Below are positions 14,632 through 24,130 of a stretch of 64,000 nucleotides of DNA, in pieces. Both the position numbers and the translations under genes were made by a program. Origin of the DNA: Roseiarcus sp963806935 (GTDB lineage Bacteria > Pseudomonadota > Alphaproteobacteria > Rhizobiales > Beijerinckiaceae); NCBI GenBank assembly GCA_963806935.1, contig CAWEAT010000015.1, forward strand, positions 1-64,000, written 5' to 3'. Within the stretch, counting starts at the first letter, position 1, and each line of letters starts with the position of its first letter. The notes under the pieces were generated by a model. That model was not told the DNA's origin. It made no database searches and saw only the letters and a list, made by a program, of their open reading frames with translations.

Positions 14632-15587
14632 GCCTTCTCCTTCGCCTTCACATCCGTGCCGGCGGCTTCCTTCTCGCGCATCCGGTCGAAGGTATCGGCG
14701 CGCACGCCCATGTAGATGAGCATCGGCGAGCAGATGAAGATCGACGAATAGGTGGCGACGAAGATGCCCCAGATCATCGCCGCCGAGAACGAGCGGATGA
14801 CATGGCCGCCGAGGAAGAACAGCGCCAGCAGGGCGAGAAAGACCGTCGTTGCGGTCATGATGGTGCGCGGCAGCACGGCGTTGACCGACATGTCGATGAT
14901 CTCGGCCGTCGACAGGCGCTTGTACTTGCGCATGACCTCGCGAATGCGGTCGAGCACGACGACGGTCTCGTTGAGCGAATAGCCGACAATGGTGAGGATC
15001 GCCGCGATCGACGTCTGGTTGAACTCGAGCTGGGTGACGCAGAAGAATCCGACCGTCAGCAGGAGGTCATGCATCGTGCCGATGATCGCCCCGACCGCGA
15101 ACTGCCACTCGAACCGGAACCATAAATAGGTCAGGACCGCGATGATGGCGATGACGACGCCGAGCGTGCCGCGCTGCACGAGCTCGGCGGAAATGGTCGG
15201 GCCGACCGAATCGACGGCGCGGAACTCGTAGTCGGCGCCGAAGGCGTCCTTGAGCTTGGCGATCGCGGTCTGCTGGCCGGCGTCGCCGCCCGGCTGCACG
15301 CCGAGCCGCAACAGCACATCCGATTCGGCGCCGATCCGCTGCAGTTCGACCGGCCCCACGCCGAGGCCCTCGGCCTTGGCGCGCATATCGGCGATATTGG
15401 CCTCGCCGCTCTTGGCGCGCATGTCGACCTGGGTGCCGCCGGCGAAGTCGATGCCGAAATTCATGCCCACGAACAGGAACATCAGCACCGACACGATCGA
15501 CAGCGCCGCCGACAGGGGATAGCTGACGCGCCGGAAGCGCATGAAGCCGAACTTGGTGTTCTCCGGCGCGAGGCGAAGCAGTTTCAT
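14628..15587 (-). CDS. secF: Protein translocase subunit SecF
   Basis: A 319-residue inner-membrane protein that works with SecD and YajC in proton-driven late-stage export through SecYEG. Signature FGIDFAGGTQVDMR near residue 50, the large periplasmic loop that follows, and the five further membrane helices with VGYSLNETVVVLDRIREVM and LPRTIMTATTVFLALLALF are all present. It lies 49 bases after secD on the same strand. Confidence 0.96.
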   Translation of the reverse strand: MKLLRLAPENTKFGFMRFRRVSYPLSAALSIVSVLMFLFVGMNFGIDFAGGTQVDMRAKSGEANIADMRAKAEGLGVGPVELQRIGAESDVLLRLGVQPGGDAGQQTAIAKLKDAFGADYEFRAVDSVGPTISAELVQRGTLGVVIAIIAVLTYLWFRFEWQFAVGAIIGTMHDLLLTVGFFCVTQLEFNQTSIAAILTIVGYSLNETVVVLDRIREVMRKYKRLSTAEIIDMSVNAVLPRTIMTATTVFLALLALFFLGGHVIRSFSAAMIWGIFVATYSSIFICSPMLIYMGVRADTFDRMREKEAAGTDVKAKEKA

Positions 15588-15636
15588 GCCGCAAGATCCA
15601 GTTTCAGCGTCGGAGCGCTCATTTCGAGACCCTCGG

Positions 15637-17226
15637 TCATATCGGGAGGGTCTTGGGCCGCGCGCGGTGATACCAGAGCGCGATCATCATCCGAGTCATG
15701 GTGACCGCGGTGATGACCGAGGTCAGGATGCCGAGGCCGAGCGAGACGGCGAAGCCGCGCACCGCGCCCGACCCGAACAGATAGAGAATCAGCGCCGCCA
15801 CGAACATCGTGACGTTCGAGTCGATGATCGTCGCGAAAGCGCGCCGGAAGCCGGCGTCGAGTGCGGATATCACCGAGCGGCCGAGATGCGCCTCCTCGCG
15901 GATGCGCTCGTAGATGAGGACGTTCGAATCGACCGCCATGCCGATGGTGAAGACGATGCCGGCGATGCCGGGCAGGGTGAGCGTCGCGCCGAGCAGCGCC
16001 ATCGAGGCGAAGATGAAGAGGATATGCACCGCAAGCGCGAGATCGGCGAACACGCCGAACACGCCATAGGTCGCGATCATGTAGATGACGACCAGCGTCG
16101 CCCCGACATAGGCCGCGCGTTTTCCCGCGTCGATCGAATCCTGGCCGAGGCCGGGGCCGACGGTGCGCTCCTCGATCACCGTGAGCTTGGCCGGCAGCGC
16201 GCCCGCGCGCAGGAGGATCGCCAGGCTCGAGGCTTCGTCGAGGCTGAAATTGCCGGTGATCTGGCCGGTGCCGCCGGTGATCGGCGAGCGGATGACCGGG
16301 GCCGAAATGACCTTGCCGTCGAGCACGATGGCGAACGGCCGGCCGACGTTCTCCGACGTGACCTGGCCGAATTTCTGCCCGCCGCGCAGGTTGAAGCGGA
16401 AAGTGACGTCCGGCTCGCCGGTCTGCTGGTCGAAGCTCTGCTGGGCGTCGACCAGATCCTCGCCGTCGACCATGACCCGCTTCTGGACCTGGATCGATCC
16501 GCCGCCCTTCTGCATCGGGAGCGTCTCGACCTCGTTCGGGGATTCGCCGGGATCGGCGGCCAGGCGGAACTCGAGCTTGGCGGTCTGGCCGATCATGTTC
16601 TTGAGCGTCGTCGTGTCCTGGCTGCCGGGCGCCTCGATCAGCACCCGGTTCGGGCCCTGCTGCTGGATGACCGTCTCCTTGGTGCCCATCGCATTGATGC
16701 GGCGGTTGAGCACCTCGATCGATTGCCCGACCGCGTGACGCACCTTGTCGGCGGTCGCCGCGTCGGTCAGCGCCAGCCGCACGCCGTCGCCGGTCTCGGT
16801 CACCTCGAGCGTGCGGCCGTTTCCGCCGGCCAGCGGGCCGCCGATCGGCTGGCTCAAGGTTTGCAGAAGCTCCAGCGCCTTGGCGCGCTCGGCCGGGTCG
16901 GCGATGCGGACCATGACGCCGCGCGGCTCAACCGCGATGCCGCCGGAGATGGCGATCTTGCCGTCGCGCAACTTCTGCCGCACGTCGTCGCGCAGCGCTT
17001 CGACCTGGCTCTTGACGACCGAGGCGGTGTCGACCTCCATCAGGAGATAGGCCCCGCCCTGAAGATCGAGGCCAAGCACGATCTGGCGCATCGGAATGAA
17101 GCTCGGCAGCCGGGCGGCGAGCGCGTCGACCGCCTGGGCCGGCATGAAGCTCGGCAGGATGACGAGGACCGCGGCCGCGACGAGCGCCAGGACGGAGGCC
17201 AATTTCCAGGTAGCGAAACGGAGCAT
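15637..17226 (-). CDS. secD: Protein translocase subunit SecD
   Basis: A 529-residue six-helix membrane protein with a large periplasmic head. Seen are the N-terminal membrane helix, GLDLQGGAYLLMEVDTASVV near residue 55, the P1 head region ending LEVTETGDGVRLALTD, and the C-terminal helices with AGIVFTIGMAVDSNVLIYER. It pulls translocated proteins from the channel using proton motive force. It lies between yajC and secF, the usual order. Confidence 0.96.
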   Translation of the reverse strand: MLRFATWKLASVLALVAAAVLVILPSFMPAQAVDALAARLPSFIPMRQIVLGLDLQGGAYLLMEVDTASVVKSQVEALRDDVRQKLRDGKIAISGGIAVEPRGVMVRIADPAERAKALELLQTLSQPIGGPLAGGNGRTLEVTETGDGVRLALTDAATADKVRHAVGQSIEVLNRRINAMGTKETVIQQQGPNRVLIEAPGSQDTTTLKNMIGQTAKLEFRLAADPGESPNEVETLPMQKGGGSIQVQKRVMVDGEDLVDAQQSFDQQTGEPDVTFRFNLRGGQKFGQVTSENVGRPFAIVLDGKVISAPVIRSPITGGTGQITGNFSLDEASSLAILLRAGALPAKLTVIEERTVGPGLGQDSIDAGKRAAYVGATLVVIYMIATYGVFGVFADLALAVHILFIFASMALLGATLTLPGIAGIVFTIGMAVDSNVLIYERIREEAHLGRSVISALDAGFRRAFATIIDSNVTMFVAALILYLFGSGAVRGFAVSLGLGILTSVITAVTMTRMMIALWYHRARPKTLPI

Positions 17227-17281
17227 CAGGCTTTCTATCCAGCAGGGGACTTGACTGCCCCATGAACGGGCCGCGGCGTCG

Positions 17282-17662
17282 TCAAGAGTTCGGCGCGTCC
17301 TTCTTGGCCGGCGACTTGGCCGGCGCCGGGTCCTTGACCGGTTCGCCCTTGGCGCGCACCTCGGCGATGCCGGAGCGGGCCAGGCGCACGCGCACGTTCG
17401 GCGCGATCTCGAACTCGACCTCGTTGTCGTCGACCGACTTGGTGACCTTGCCGATCAGCCCCCCGGTGGTGACGACAACGTCGCCGCGCCGGGCCGCCTG
17501 CACCATTTCGCGCTGCTCCTTGGCGCGGCGCTGCTGCGGCCGCCAAAGCACGAAATAGACGATCGCGATCATCGCGACGATCGGCACCAGTTGGACCAGC
17601 GTGTCGCTCGCCCCGAACAGGTTGGAGCCGGCGGCTTGCGCGTAGGCGGGGGTGATCAGCAC
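17282..17662 (-). CDS. yajC: Preprotein translocase subunit YajC
   Basis: A 126-residue protein with one N-terminal membrane helix (about residues 22-41, LVQLVPIVAMIAIVYFVLWR), then RPQQRRAKEQREM and the soluble domain GDVVVTTGGLIGKVTKS. The C-terminal tail is rich in Pro/Ala/Lys. It is the first gene of the yajC-secD-secF operon. YajC binds SecDF and AcrB-type pumps in E. coli. Confidence 0.94.
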   Translation of the reverse strand: MLITPAYAQAAGSNLFGASDTLVQLVPIVAMIAIVYFVLWRPQQRRAKEQREMVQAARRGDVVVTTGGLIGKVTKSVDDNEVEFEIAPNVRVRLARSGIAEVRAKGEPVKDPAPAKSPAKKDAPNS

Positions 17663-17881
17663 GGTGGCGGTGGCTCCGGCGACGCGAAAGCCGCGCCGTT
17701 CAATAAGGCGTCATCCTCAAGGGCGAGGGCTTATATAGCCGGGGGCCCCGCGAAAGCAACGCCGCCGGCATGGGTGAGCCGATCCGGGGCGCGAACGGCC
17801 CGTGGCGAGCGGGTTGCCTGCGCGGACATCGACGCTATAACGGCCTGCGGCCGATTCGGGGATGGCAGGGAGGGAACGGGC

Positions 17882-18593
17882 ATGAACAAGCAAATCGCTG
17901 AATTTGTCGGCACTTTCGCACTGGTGTTTTTCGGCTGCGGGACCGCGGTTGTCGGGGGCATGGGCTCGGGGGCGACCGCGGTCGATCTTCTGGGGATCGC
18001 GAGCGCGTTCGGCTTCGCCATCGTCGCCATGGCCTATGGCATCGGGCCGATCTCCGGCTGCCACGTCAATCCGGCGGTGAGCTTCGGCGTCTATGTGGCC
18101 GGGCGGATGAGCGTCGCCGACATGGTCAGCTACTGGATCGCGCAGATCCTGGGAGCGATCGTCGCCGCGGTCGTGCTCTATCTCATCCTGTCCGGCAAGG
18201 CTCAGGGGTGGACCGGCTCGCTCGGCCAGAACGGCTGGGGCGCGGGCTACAACGGCGAATACGGCGTCGTCTCGGCCCTGGTGTTCGAGGTGGTGGCGAC
18301 GTTCCTGTTCCTGGTCTGCATTCTCGGCGTCACCCATCCGTTCACGCCGACCGGCTTCGCCGGCCTCGCCATCGGACTGACGCTGGTCGCCATCCATCTC
18401 GTCGGCATCAACATCACCGGCACGTCCGTCAATCCGGCCCGCTCGATCGGCCCGGCGCTGGTCGGGGTCGGGTCGAATCCCGGCGGCGGTCGCGCAGCTC
18501 TGGCTCTTCATCATCGCGCCCCTGATCGGCGCCGGCGCGGCGGGCTTCCTCTATCGTGAAGGCGCTTTCCTCGATCCGCCGAAGAAGGCGTAA
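17882..18593 (+). CDS. aqpZ: Aquaporin Z (single frameshift near the 3' end)
   Basis: A six-helix MIP-family water channel. Both NPA boxes are present: GCHVNPAVSFG and TSVNPARSIGPAL. ATG 17882 follows GGGAGGGAACGGGC. The frame breaks at 18478-18481, where 'aatcccggcgg' carries one C too many: dropping it restores N-P-A-A-V then AQLWLFIIAPLIGAGAAGF and a proper C-terminus ending at TAA 18593, 236 residues in all. As written, the protein ends in unrelated Arg-rich text at 18559. The break lies in a CCC run, so a sequencing or assembly error is as likely as a real mutation. Confidence 0.88.
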
Positions 18594-18627
18594 GCCGGCC
18601 GCCTCCCGGTCTTGCCAGCGCGGGCTC

Positions 18628-18646
18628 GGCGGGCGAAAAGCCCGCC
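18628..18646 (+). promoter_or_regulatory. Hairpin abutting the ABC-F start codon
   Basis: GGCGGGC-gaaaa-GCCCGCC forms a perfect 7-bp GC stem whose last base is directly next to the ATG at 18647. No separate Shine-Dalgarno lies between stem and start, so any ribosome site (ggcggg) would be inside the stem. This could make initiation of the ABC-F protein conditional, or could be a terminator stem of the upstream gene reused here; no T-run follows. Confidence 0.45.
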
Positions 18647-20492
18647 ATGCTCCATATCAGCGCCCTCACCTACCGGCTCGGCGAGCGGCTCCTGATCGAC
18701 AACGCCTCGGCGGCGCTGCCTTCAGGAGCGCATGTCGGGCTCGTGGGGCGTAACGGCGCCGGCAAGACCACGCTCTTCCGCCTCATCCGCGGCGATCTCT
18801 CGCCGGAGGGCGGCGCGGTTATCGTGCCCAAGGGCCTGCTTGTCGGCAGCGTCGAGCAGGAGGCGCCGGGGGGACCGGAAAGCCTCATCGAATTCGTGCT
18901 CGAAGCCGACAGCGAGCGCGCCGCGCTCATCGCCGAAGCGGAGACCGCGACCGACCCGGAGCGGATCGCCGAAATCCAGACCCGCCTCGTCGACATCGAC
19001 GCCCATACCGCGCCGGCGCGGGCGGCGCGCATCCTCAAGGGGCTCGGCTTTGACGAAACGGCGCAAGGGCGGGCGCTGGCCGAATTTTCCGGCGGCTGGC
19101 GGATGCGGGTCGCGCTCGCCGCGGTGCTGTTCTCCGGGCCGGACCTGCTGCTGCTGGACGAGCCGACCAACTATCTCGACCTTGAAGGGGTGCTCTGGCT
19201 CACCCAGTATTTGCAGAACTGCGCGGCGACGATCGTCGTCATCAGTCACGACCGCGACCTGCTCGACGACGTCGCCGATCAGATCCTCCATCTCGAGCGC
19301 GGCAAGCTGACCTTGTGGACCGGCGGCTATTCGAGCTTCGAGCGCCAGCGCCGGGAACAGCAGGTTCTCGCCGGCAAGGCGATCAAGAAGCAGGAGGAGC
19401 GGCGCGCCCATCTGCAGGCGTTCGTCGACCGCTTTCGCGCCAAGGCGTCGAAAGCGACGCAAGCCCAGTCGCGCCTCAAGATGCTGGCCAGGATGGAGCC
19501 GATTTCGGCGATCGTCGACGACACCGTGCAGCCGTTCAAGTGGCCGCCGGTCAGGAAGCGGCTCAGCCCGCCGATCGTGACGATGGAGAAGGTGAGCGCG
19601 GGATACGACGGGCGCGCGGTGCTGGCGCGCATCGACCTCACGCTCGCCGACGACGACCGCATCGGGCTCCTCGGCTCGAACGGCAACGGCAAATCGACCT
19701 TCGCCAAGCTGATCGCCGGACGCCTTCCGCCGATGGCGGGCAAGATGACGCGCGCGAGCAAGCTCGAGGTCGGCTATTTCGCCCAGCACCAGATCGACGA
19801 GCTCGAGCCCGGCGGCAGCGTCTATGACCATGTCGCCGAGCGCATGCGCGGGGAAGGGGTGTCGAAGATCCGCGGCCGCGCCGCGATGATCGGCTTCTCC
19901 GGCGCGCGCGCCGACACCAAGGTCGAGTCGCTGTCGGGCGGGGAGAAGGCGCGACTCATGATGGGGCTCGCCGCCTTCGATGGCCCGCAGCTCCTGATCC
20001 TCGACGAGCCGACCAACCACCTCGACATCGATAGCCGCGGCGAACTGATCGAGGCGATCAATGACTATGAAGGCGCCTGCATCCTCGTCTCGCACGACCG
20101 GCGCCTGCTCGAAGCCTGCGTCGACCGGCTTTGGCTGACCGCGAACGGAACGGTGAAGCCGTTCGACGGCGACCTCGCCGACTATGGCCGCTTCGTTCTC
20201 GGCTCCGACGCCCGGCCGGCCGAGGCGCGCAAGCGCGAGCCCGCGCCCGCGGCGAAGACCCAGGCGAGAGCCCGGGCCGCTCAAGCGCGAGCTTCAGGCG
20301 CTCGAAGACCGGATGAACCGCTTCCAGGACCTGTTGCGGCGGGTCGACGAGGCGCTGGCTCAGGCGAGCGCGCGCGGCGGCGATGCGGTGAAAATCGCCG
20401 ATCTCGCCGAGAAGCGCGCCGAACTCGAGCGCGCCTTGACCGCAAGCGAGGAGGCCTGGTTCGGATTGTCGGCCGAGGCGGAAGGACCATGA
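18647..20492 (+). CDS. ABC-F family ATPase (frameshifted before its C-terminal coiled coil)
   Basis: A soluble ribosome-associated type ATPase with two ABC domains and no membrane part. Domain 1: GRNGAGKTT near 35-43, FSGGWRMRVALA, LLLLDEPTNYLD. Domain 2: GSNGNGKST, LSGGEKARLMM, LLILDEPTNHLD. The linker between them carries the KASKATQAQSRLKML arm typical of ABC-F proteins. The frame written changes near 20265; in the next frame the expected C-terminal coiled coil continues (PLKRELQALEDRMNRFQDLL) and ends at 20492, about 614 residues in total. Family members act on translation (Uup/EttA type) or protect ribosomes from antibiotics; which applies here is undecided. Confidence 0.85.
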
Positions 20493-21164
20493 GCGGACCG
20501 GCGTTGCGACGACTGGCGGTGGCGGCTGCGGTCCTGCTGCCGGCGACGGGCGCGCTCGCCGCCGAGCCCGCGCCCTGGCCGGCGAGCTTCGTCGGCAGGC
20601 TCGAAGCGCTGGCGCTGGTCGAGAGCCTCAATGCCGACCTTCTCAGCCACGAGAGCGCGACCCTCACCCTGGAGCGATGGTGCGCCGATCACCGGCTCGC
20701 CGATCCGGCGCTGATCGTCGCCGAGCGCGTGCGCGACACCGACAAGCCCGCGACGGCCGAGGTGCGCGCTCGCCCTCGACGTCAAGCCGGACGAGCCGCT
20801 CGGCTACCGGCGGGTCAGGCTCAAGTGCGGCGAGAAGGTGCTGTCGGAGGCCGACAACTGGTATGTGCCGGGGCGGCTCACGCCGGAAATGAACCACGTG
20901 CTGGAGACCACCGACACCCCGTTCGGCAAGGCCGTCGCAGCGCTGCATTTCCGCCGCCATACCCTGTCGGCGCAGTTGCTCTTCCACCCGCTGCCGCAAG
21001 GCTGGGAGATGGGCGCGGCGCCGGCGGAGGCCGAGGGCGCGCTCGAGATTCCCGCTCACGTGCTCGAACACCGCGCGGTGCTGTCGACCCCCGACGGCGA
21101 GCCGTTCAGCGAGGTGGTCGAGACCTATACCGGCGAAGTGCTGGCCTTCCCGCCGCCCAAATGA
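20489..21164 (+). CDS. Secreted chorismate-lyase-fold protein (frameshifted)
   Basis: ATG 20489 overlaps the stop of the ABC-F gene as ATGA. Residues 1-24 form a signal peptide ending GALAAEP. The body resembles the UbiC/UTRA fold: YRRVRLKCGEKVLSEADNWY, VPGRLTPEMN, LETTDTPFGKAV, then LEHRAVLSTPDGEPFSEVVE. One extra base near 20768 ('gtgcgcgctcg' for expected 'gtgcggctcg') breaks the frame; switching frame gives a continuous protein of about 224 residues to TGA 21164. A periplasmic location is odd for chorismate lyase, so ligand and activity are not assigned. Confidence 0.6.
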
Positions 21165-21226
21165 GATTGGAGCAGCGGCCGGATCGCCACGGCGTCAAAA
21201 TACGGCGCCGCCGGATAAGCCGTTGT

Positions 21227-21255
21227 CGTCATTGCGAGCGCAGCGAAGCCATCCA
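21227..21255. repeat. Half copy of the 'cgtcattgcgagcg' repeat
   Basis: cgtcattgcgagcgcagcgaagccatcca matches the left arm of the element at 4988-5084. The right arm is missing. It lies in the gap before the enoyl-CoA hydratase gene. Confidence 0.7.
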
Positions 21256-21275
21256 CGCGAACTCAGGAGCGATCC

Positions 21276-22103
21276 ATGGACAACGCTTCACCTGCCTCCG
21301 ATCAGCGGATCACGATCGACATCGCCGCCGGCGTCGCCGAGGTCACGCTCAATCGCCCGGACAAGCTCAACGCGCTCGATCCGGCGATGTTCAAGGCCAT
21401 CATCGCGGCGGGCGAGCGGCTCGGCAGCGCTCCCGGCCTGCGCGCCGTCGTCCTGACCGGCGCGGGGCGCGGCTTCTGCGCCGGCCTCGACAAGGAAACC
21501 TTCGCCGCGATTGCGGCCGGAGGCGGCGCGCCGACTTCCGCCGGGCTCGCGAAGCGCACTCACGGGCTCGCCAATGACTTTCAGCACGCGGCCCATGTCT
21601 GGCGGACGCTTCCTGTCCCTGTCATTGCGGCGATCCATGGGCCCGCGCTCGGCGGCGGCTTCCAGATCGCGCTCGGCGCGGACATCCGCTATGTCGCGCC
21701 GGACGCGCGGCTGTCGATCCTCGAAATCAAATGGGGCCTCGTCCCCGACATGGCCGGCATTGCTCTCATGCGCGAGCTCGCCCGCTCCGATGTGATCCGC
21801 GAGCTCAGCCTGACCGGCCGCGTCTTCTCCGGCGCCGAGGCGCTCGCTTACGGCTTCGCCACCGCCCTCCACGCCGACCCGCTCGCCGCCGCCCGCGCCA
21901 CAGCCAGGGAAATCGCCGCCCGCAGTCCCGACGCGGTGCGCGCGCTGAAGCGGCTCCTGAATCTCGCCAGCGACGCCGACACGGCCGCGATCCTCCTCGC
22001 TGAATCGAACGAGCAGGCGAAGCTCATCGGCTCGCCGAACCAGGTCGAGGCGGTGCGGGCGGGAATAGAGGGAAGGCCCGGGCGGTTTGCGGATGAGGGC
22101 TGA
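21276..22103 (+). CDS. Enoyl-CoA hydratase/isomerase family protein
   Basis: A 275-residue crotonase-fold enzyme. Residues 14-25 give VAEVTLNRPDKLNAL, the oxyanion-hole strand is VVLTGAGRGFCAGLD and the second is HGPALGGGFQIALGADIRY, followed by SILEIKWGLVPDMAG. The acidic residue of E-x2-G hydratases near the latter segment is not obvious (WGLVPDMAG in place of PELGL-PG), so isomerase or other activity is possible. AGGAG sits seven bases before ATG 21276. It heads a cluster with an SDR and an alcohol dehydrogenase that suggests fatty or branched acyl-CoA breakdown. Confidence 0.85.
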   Translation: MDNASPASDQRITIDIAAGVAEVTLNRPDKLNALDPAMFKAIIAAGERLGSAPGLRAVVLTGAGRGFCAGLDKETFAAIAAGGGAPTSAGLAKRTHGLANDFQHAAHVWRTLPVPVIAAIHGPALGGGFQIALGADIRYVAPDARLSILEIKWGLVPDMAGIALMRELARSDVIRELSLTGRVFSGAEALAYGFATALHADPLAAARATAREIAARSPDAVRALKRLLNLASDADTAAILLAESNEQAKLIGSPNQVEAVRAGIEGRPGRFADEG

Positions 22104-22177
22104 ACCTCCCGCCCTTCCCTCATCCGCCCGAAGCGGGTACCCATAAGCGGGCAATCGATCCGGGAAGGGAGCGCCAC

Positions 22178-23047
22178 ATGTTCGCCAGCAATCTCTTCGC
22201 CGGCAAGAAAATCCTCGTCACCGGCGGCGGCACCGGGCTCGGCAGGGCGATGGCCGAGCGGTTTCTCGGCCTCGGGGCCGAGATCGCCATCTGCGGCCGG
22301 CGCAAGAGCGTCTGCGAGGCGACCGCCGCCGAACTCATGAAGGCGCATGGCGGTCGCGTTCAGAGCTATGGCGTCGATATCCGCGACGCGGCGGCGGTCG
22401 ATGCGATGGTCGAGGAGATCTTCCGTGACGGCGCGCTCACCGGCCTCGTCAACAACGCCGCCGGCAACTTCATCTCCCGCACCGAGGACCTGTCGCCGCG
22501 CGGGTTCGACGCCATCGCCAATATCGTCATGCACGGCACCTTCTACGTGACGCAGGCGGTGGGAAAGCGATGGATCGCCGACAAGCACAAGGGCGCCGTG
22601 GTCTCGATCGCGGTCACCTGGGTGCGCAACGGCGGCCCGTTCGTCGTGCCTTCGGCGATGAGCAAGGCGGCGATCCAGGCGATGACCATGTCGCTCGCCC
22701 AGGAATGGGGCCGTTACGGCATCCGCCTCAATGCGATCGCGCCGGGCGAAATCCCGACCGAGGGCATGAGCAAGCGCCTCATGCCGGGCGCCGAGCCCGG
22801 CGCGTCCGCCGCCCGCAATCCGATGGGACGTGTCGGGCGGATGGAGGAACTGCAGAATCTCGCCGCCTTCCTGATGTCCGACGGCTGCGACTGGCTGAGC
22901 GGCGAGACGATCGCGATGGACGGCGCGGAGGCGCTCGCCACCGGCGGCAACTTCTACGAGCTGCGGCGCTGGGGCGACGGCGAATGGAAGGCGGCGCGCG
23001 ATGCGATCCAGGCGCTCAACGCACGCGACAAGGCCGCGCGCGGCTGA
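22178..23047 (+). CDS. SDR oxidoreductase, 2,4-dienoyl-CoA reductase-like
   Basis: A 289-residue Rossmann-fold enzyme. Residues 11-24 hold the NADP motif VTGGGTGLGRAMAE; LVNNAAGNFI is the NNAG motif. The usual catalytic Tyr of YxxxK is replaced: the segment reads VVPSAMSKAAIQAM, with Ser/Lys only. This replacement is typical of the mammalian-type 2,4-dienoyl-CoA reductase branch, which uses Lys and neighbouring residues. That fits the enoyl-CoA hydratase upstream. GGGAAGGGAG precedes ATG 22178. Confidence 0.85.
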   Translation: MFASNLFAGKKILVTGGGTGLGRAMAERFLGLGAEIAICGRRKSVCEATAAELMKAHGGRVQSYGVDIRDAAAVDAMVEEIFRDGALTGLVNNAAGNFISRTEDLSPRGFDAIANIVMHGTFYVTQAVGKRWIADKHKGAVVSIAVTWVRNGGPFVVPSAMSKAAIQAMTMSLAQEWGRYGIRLNAIAPGEIPTEGMSKRLMPGAEPGASAARNPMGRVGRMEELQNLAAFLMSDGCDWLSGETIAMDGAEALATGGNFYELRRWGDGEWKAARDAIQALNARDKAARG

Positions 23048-23065
23048 GGGGAAGGAGCGGCAAGC

Positions 23066-24130
23066 ATGGCGAACGCGAGCGGAATGCGAAGCTGGAAGCT
23101 CGCCCAATTCGGGGCGCCGCTGGTCGAGACGATCGAATCGCCGCCCAGCCCCGTCGGCGCACAAGTGCTGCTCCGGGTCGGCGCCTGCGGCGTTTGCCAT
23201 AGCGACCTGCACATCGCCGACGGTTACTTCGATCTCGGTCAGGGCCAGAAGTTCGATCTGACGCCTCTGGTCAAACTGCCTCGCATCCTGGGGCATGAGA
23301 TCGCGGGCGTTGTGGAAGAGGTCGGGCCGGACGCCGCTGGCGTGACCGTGGGCGACCGCCGCGCGGTCTATGCCTGGGGCGGTTGCGGGCAATGCGCGCT
23401 GTGCCTGGAAGGCGAAGAGAACCTGTGCGCCAAGCCGAAGAACCTCAGCGTGCGCGCCGACGGCGGCTTCAGCAACTATGTCCTCGTCGATCATCCGAGA
23501 TTTCTCGTCGAATATGAACCGCTGTCGGCGCCGTTCGCAGCGACCCTCGGCTGTTCCGGCCTCACCGCCTTCAGCGCCCTGAAGAAAGCCGCTCCCGTCG
23601 ATGCAGAGCGACCGCTCATGATCGTCGGCGCGGGCGGCCTTGGACTTGCGGCGGTGAGCCTGTGTCTTGCGCTCTATCAAACCGGTCCGATCGTCGCCGA
23701 CGTGGATGCGGCGAAGCGGCGGGCGGCGCTCGAGGCCGGCGCCTCCGCTGTCGTCGATCCGGCCGATCCGGCCGACAGCAAGCGTGTGCTCGCTCAAACC
23801 GGCGGTGTTTCCGCGGCGATCGATTTCGTCGGCTCGGAAAAGAGCGCGGCGTTCGGCCTCGCGCTCCTGCGCAAGGGCGGAAAGCTCATGGTCGTCGGCC
23901 TTTTCGGCGGCTCGATGCCGTTGTCCCTCGCGACCCTGCCGCTGCGGGCGGTCAGCCTCGTCGGCGTTTATACCGGAACGCTGCCCGAGTTCCGGGAGCT
24001 GATGGCGCTCGCGCGCGAAGGCAAGGTGAGGCCGGCGCCGATCGAGACTCGGCCCCTCGATCAGGCGCAGCAATCGATGGACGACCTGCGCGCCGGCCGG
24101 ATTCGCGGCCGGGTGGTCCTGACCGCGTGA
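23066..24130 (+). CDS. Zinc-dependent alcohol dehydrogenase (MDR family)
   Basis: A 354-residue medium-chain dehydrogenase. Catalytic-zinc ligands are visible in GACGVCHSDLH (Cys) and LGHEIAGVV (His/Glu); four structural-zinc cysteines lie in GGCGQCALCLEGEENLC. The NAD(P) motif is VGAGGLGLAAVSL. It probably oxidises an alcohol or hydroxyacyl intermediate. GGGGAAGGAG precedes the ATG, 18 bases after the SDR stop, and its stop overlaps the next GTG. Confidence 0.88.
   Translation: MANASGMRSWKLAQFGAPLVETIESPPSPVGAQVLLRVGACGVCHSDLHIADGYFDLGQGQKFDLTPLVKLPRILGHEIAGVVEEVGPDAAGVTVGDRRAVYAWGGCGQCALCLEGEENLCAKPKNLSVRADGGFSNYVLVDHPRFLVEYEPLSAPFAATLGCSGLTAFSALKKAAPVDAERPLMIVGAGGLGLAAVSLCLALYQTGPIVADVDAAKRRAALEAGASAVVDPADPADSKRVLAQTGGVSAAIDFVGSEKSAAFGLALLRKGGKLMVVGLFGGSMPLSLATLPLRAVSLVGVYTGTLPEFRELMALAREGKVRPAPIETRPLDQAQQSMDDLRAGRIRGRVVLTA

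Noticed and set aside
15541..17265. 574-residue plus-strand frame opposite secF/secD
   Set aside because: It is the antisense shadow of secD, rich in Arg/Asp/His low-complexity text with no family likeness; secD is unmistakable.
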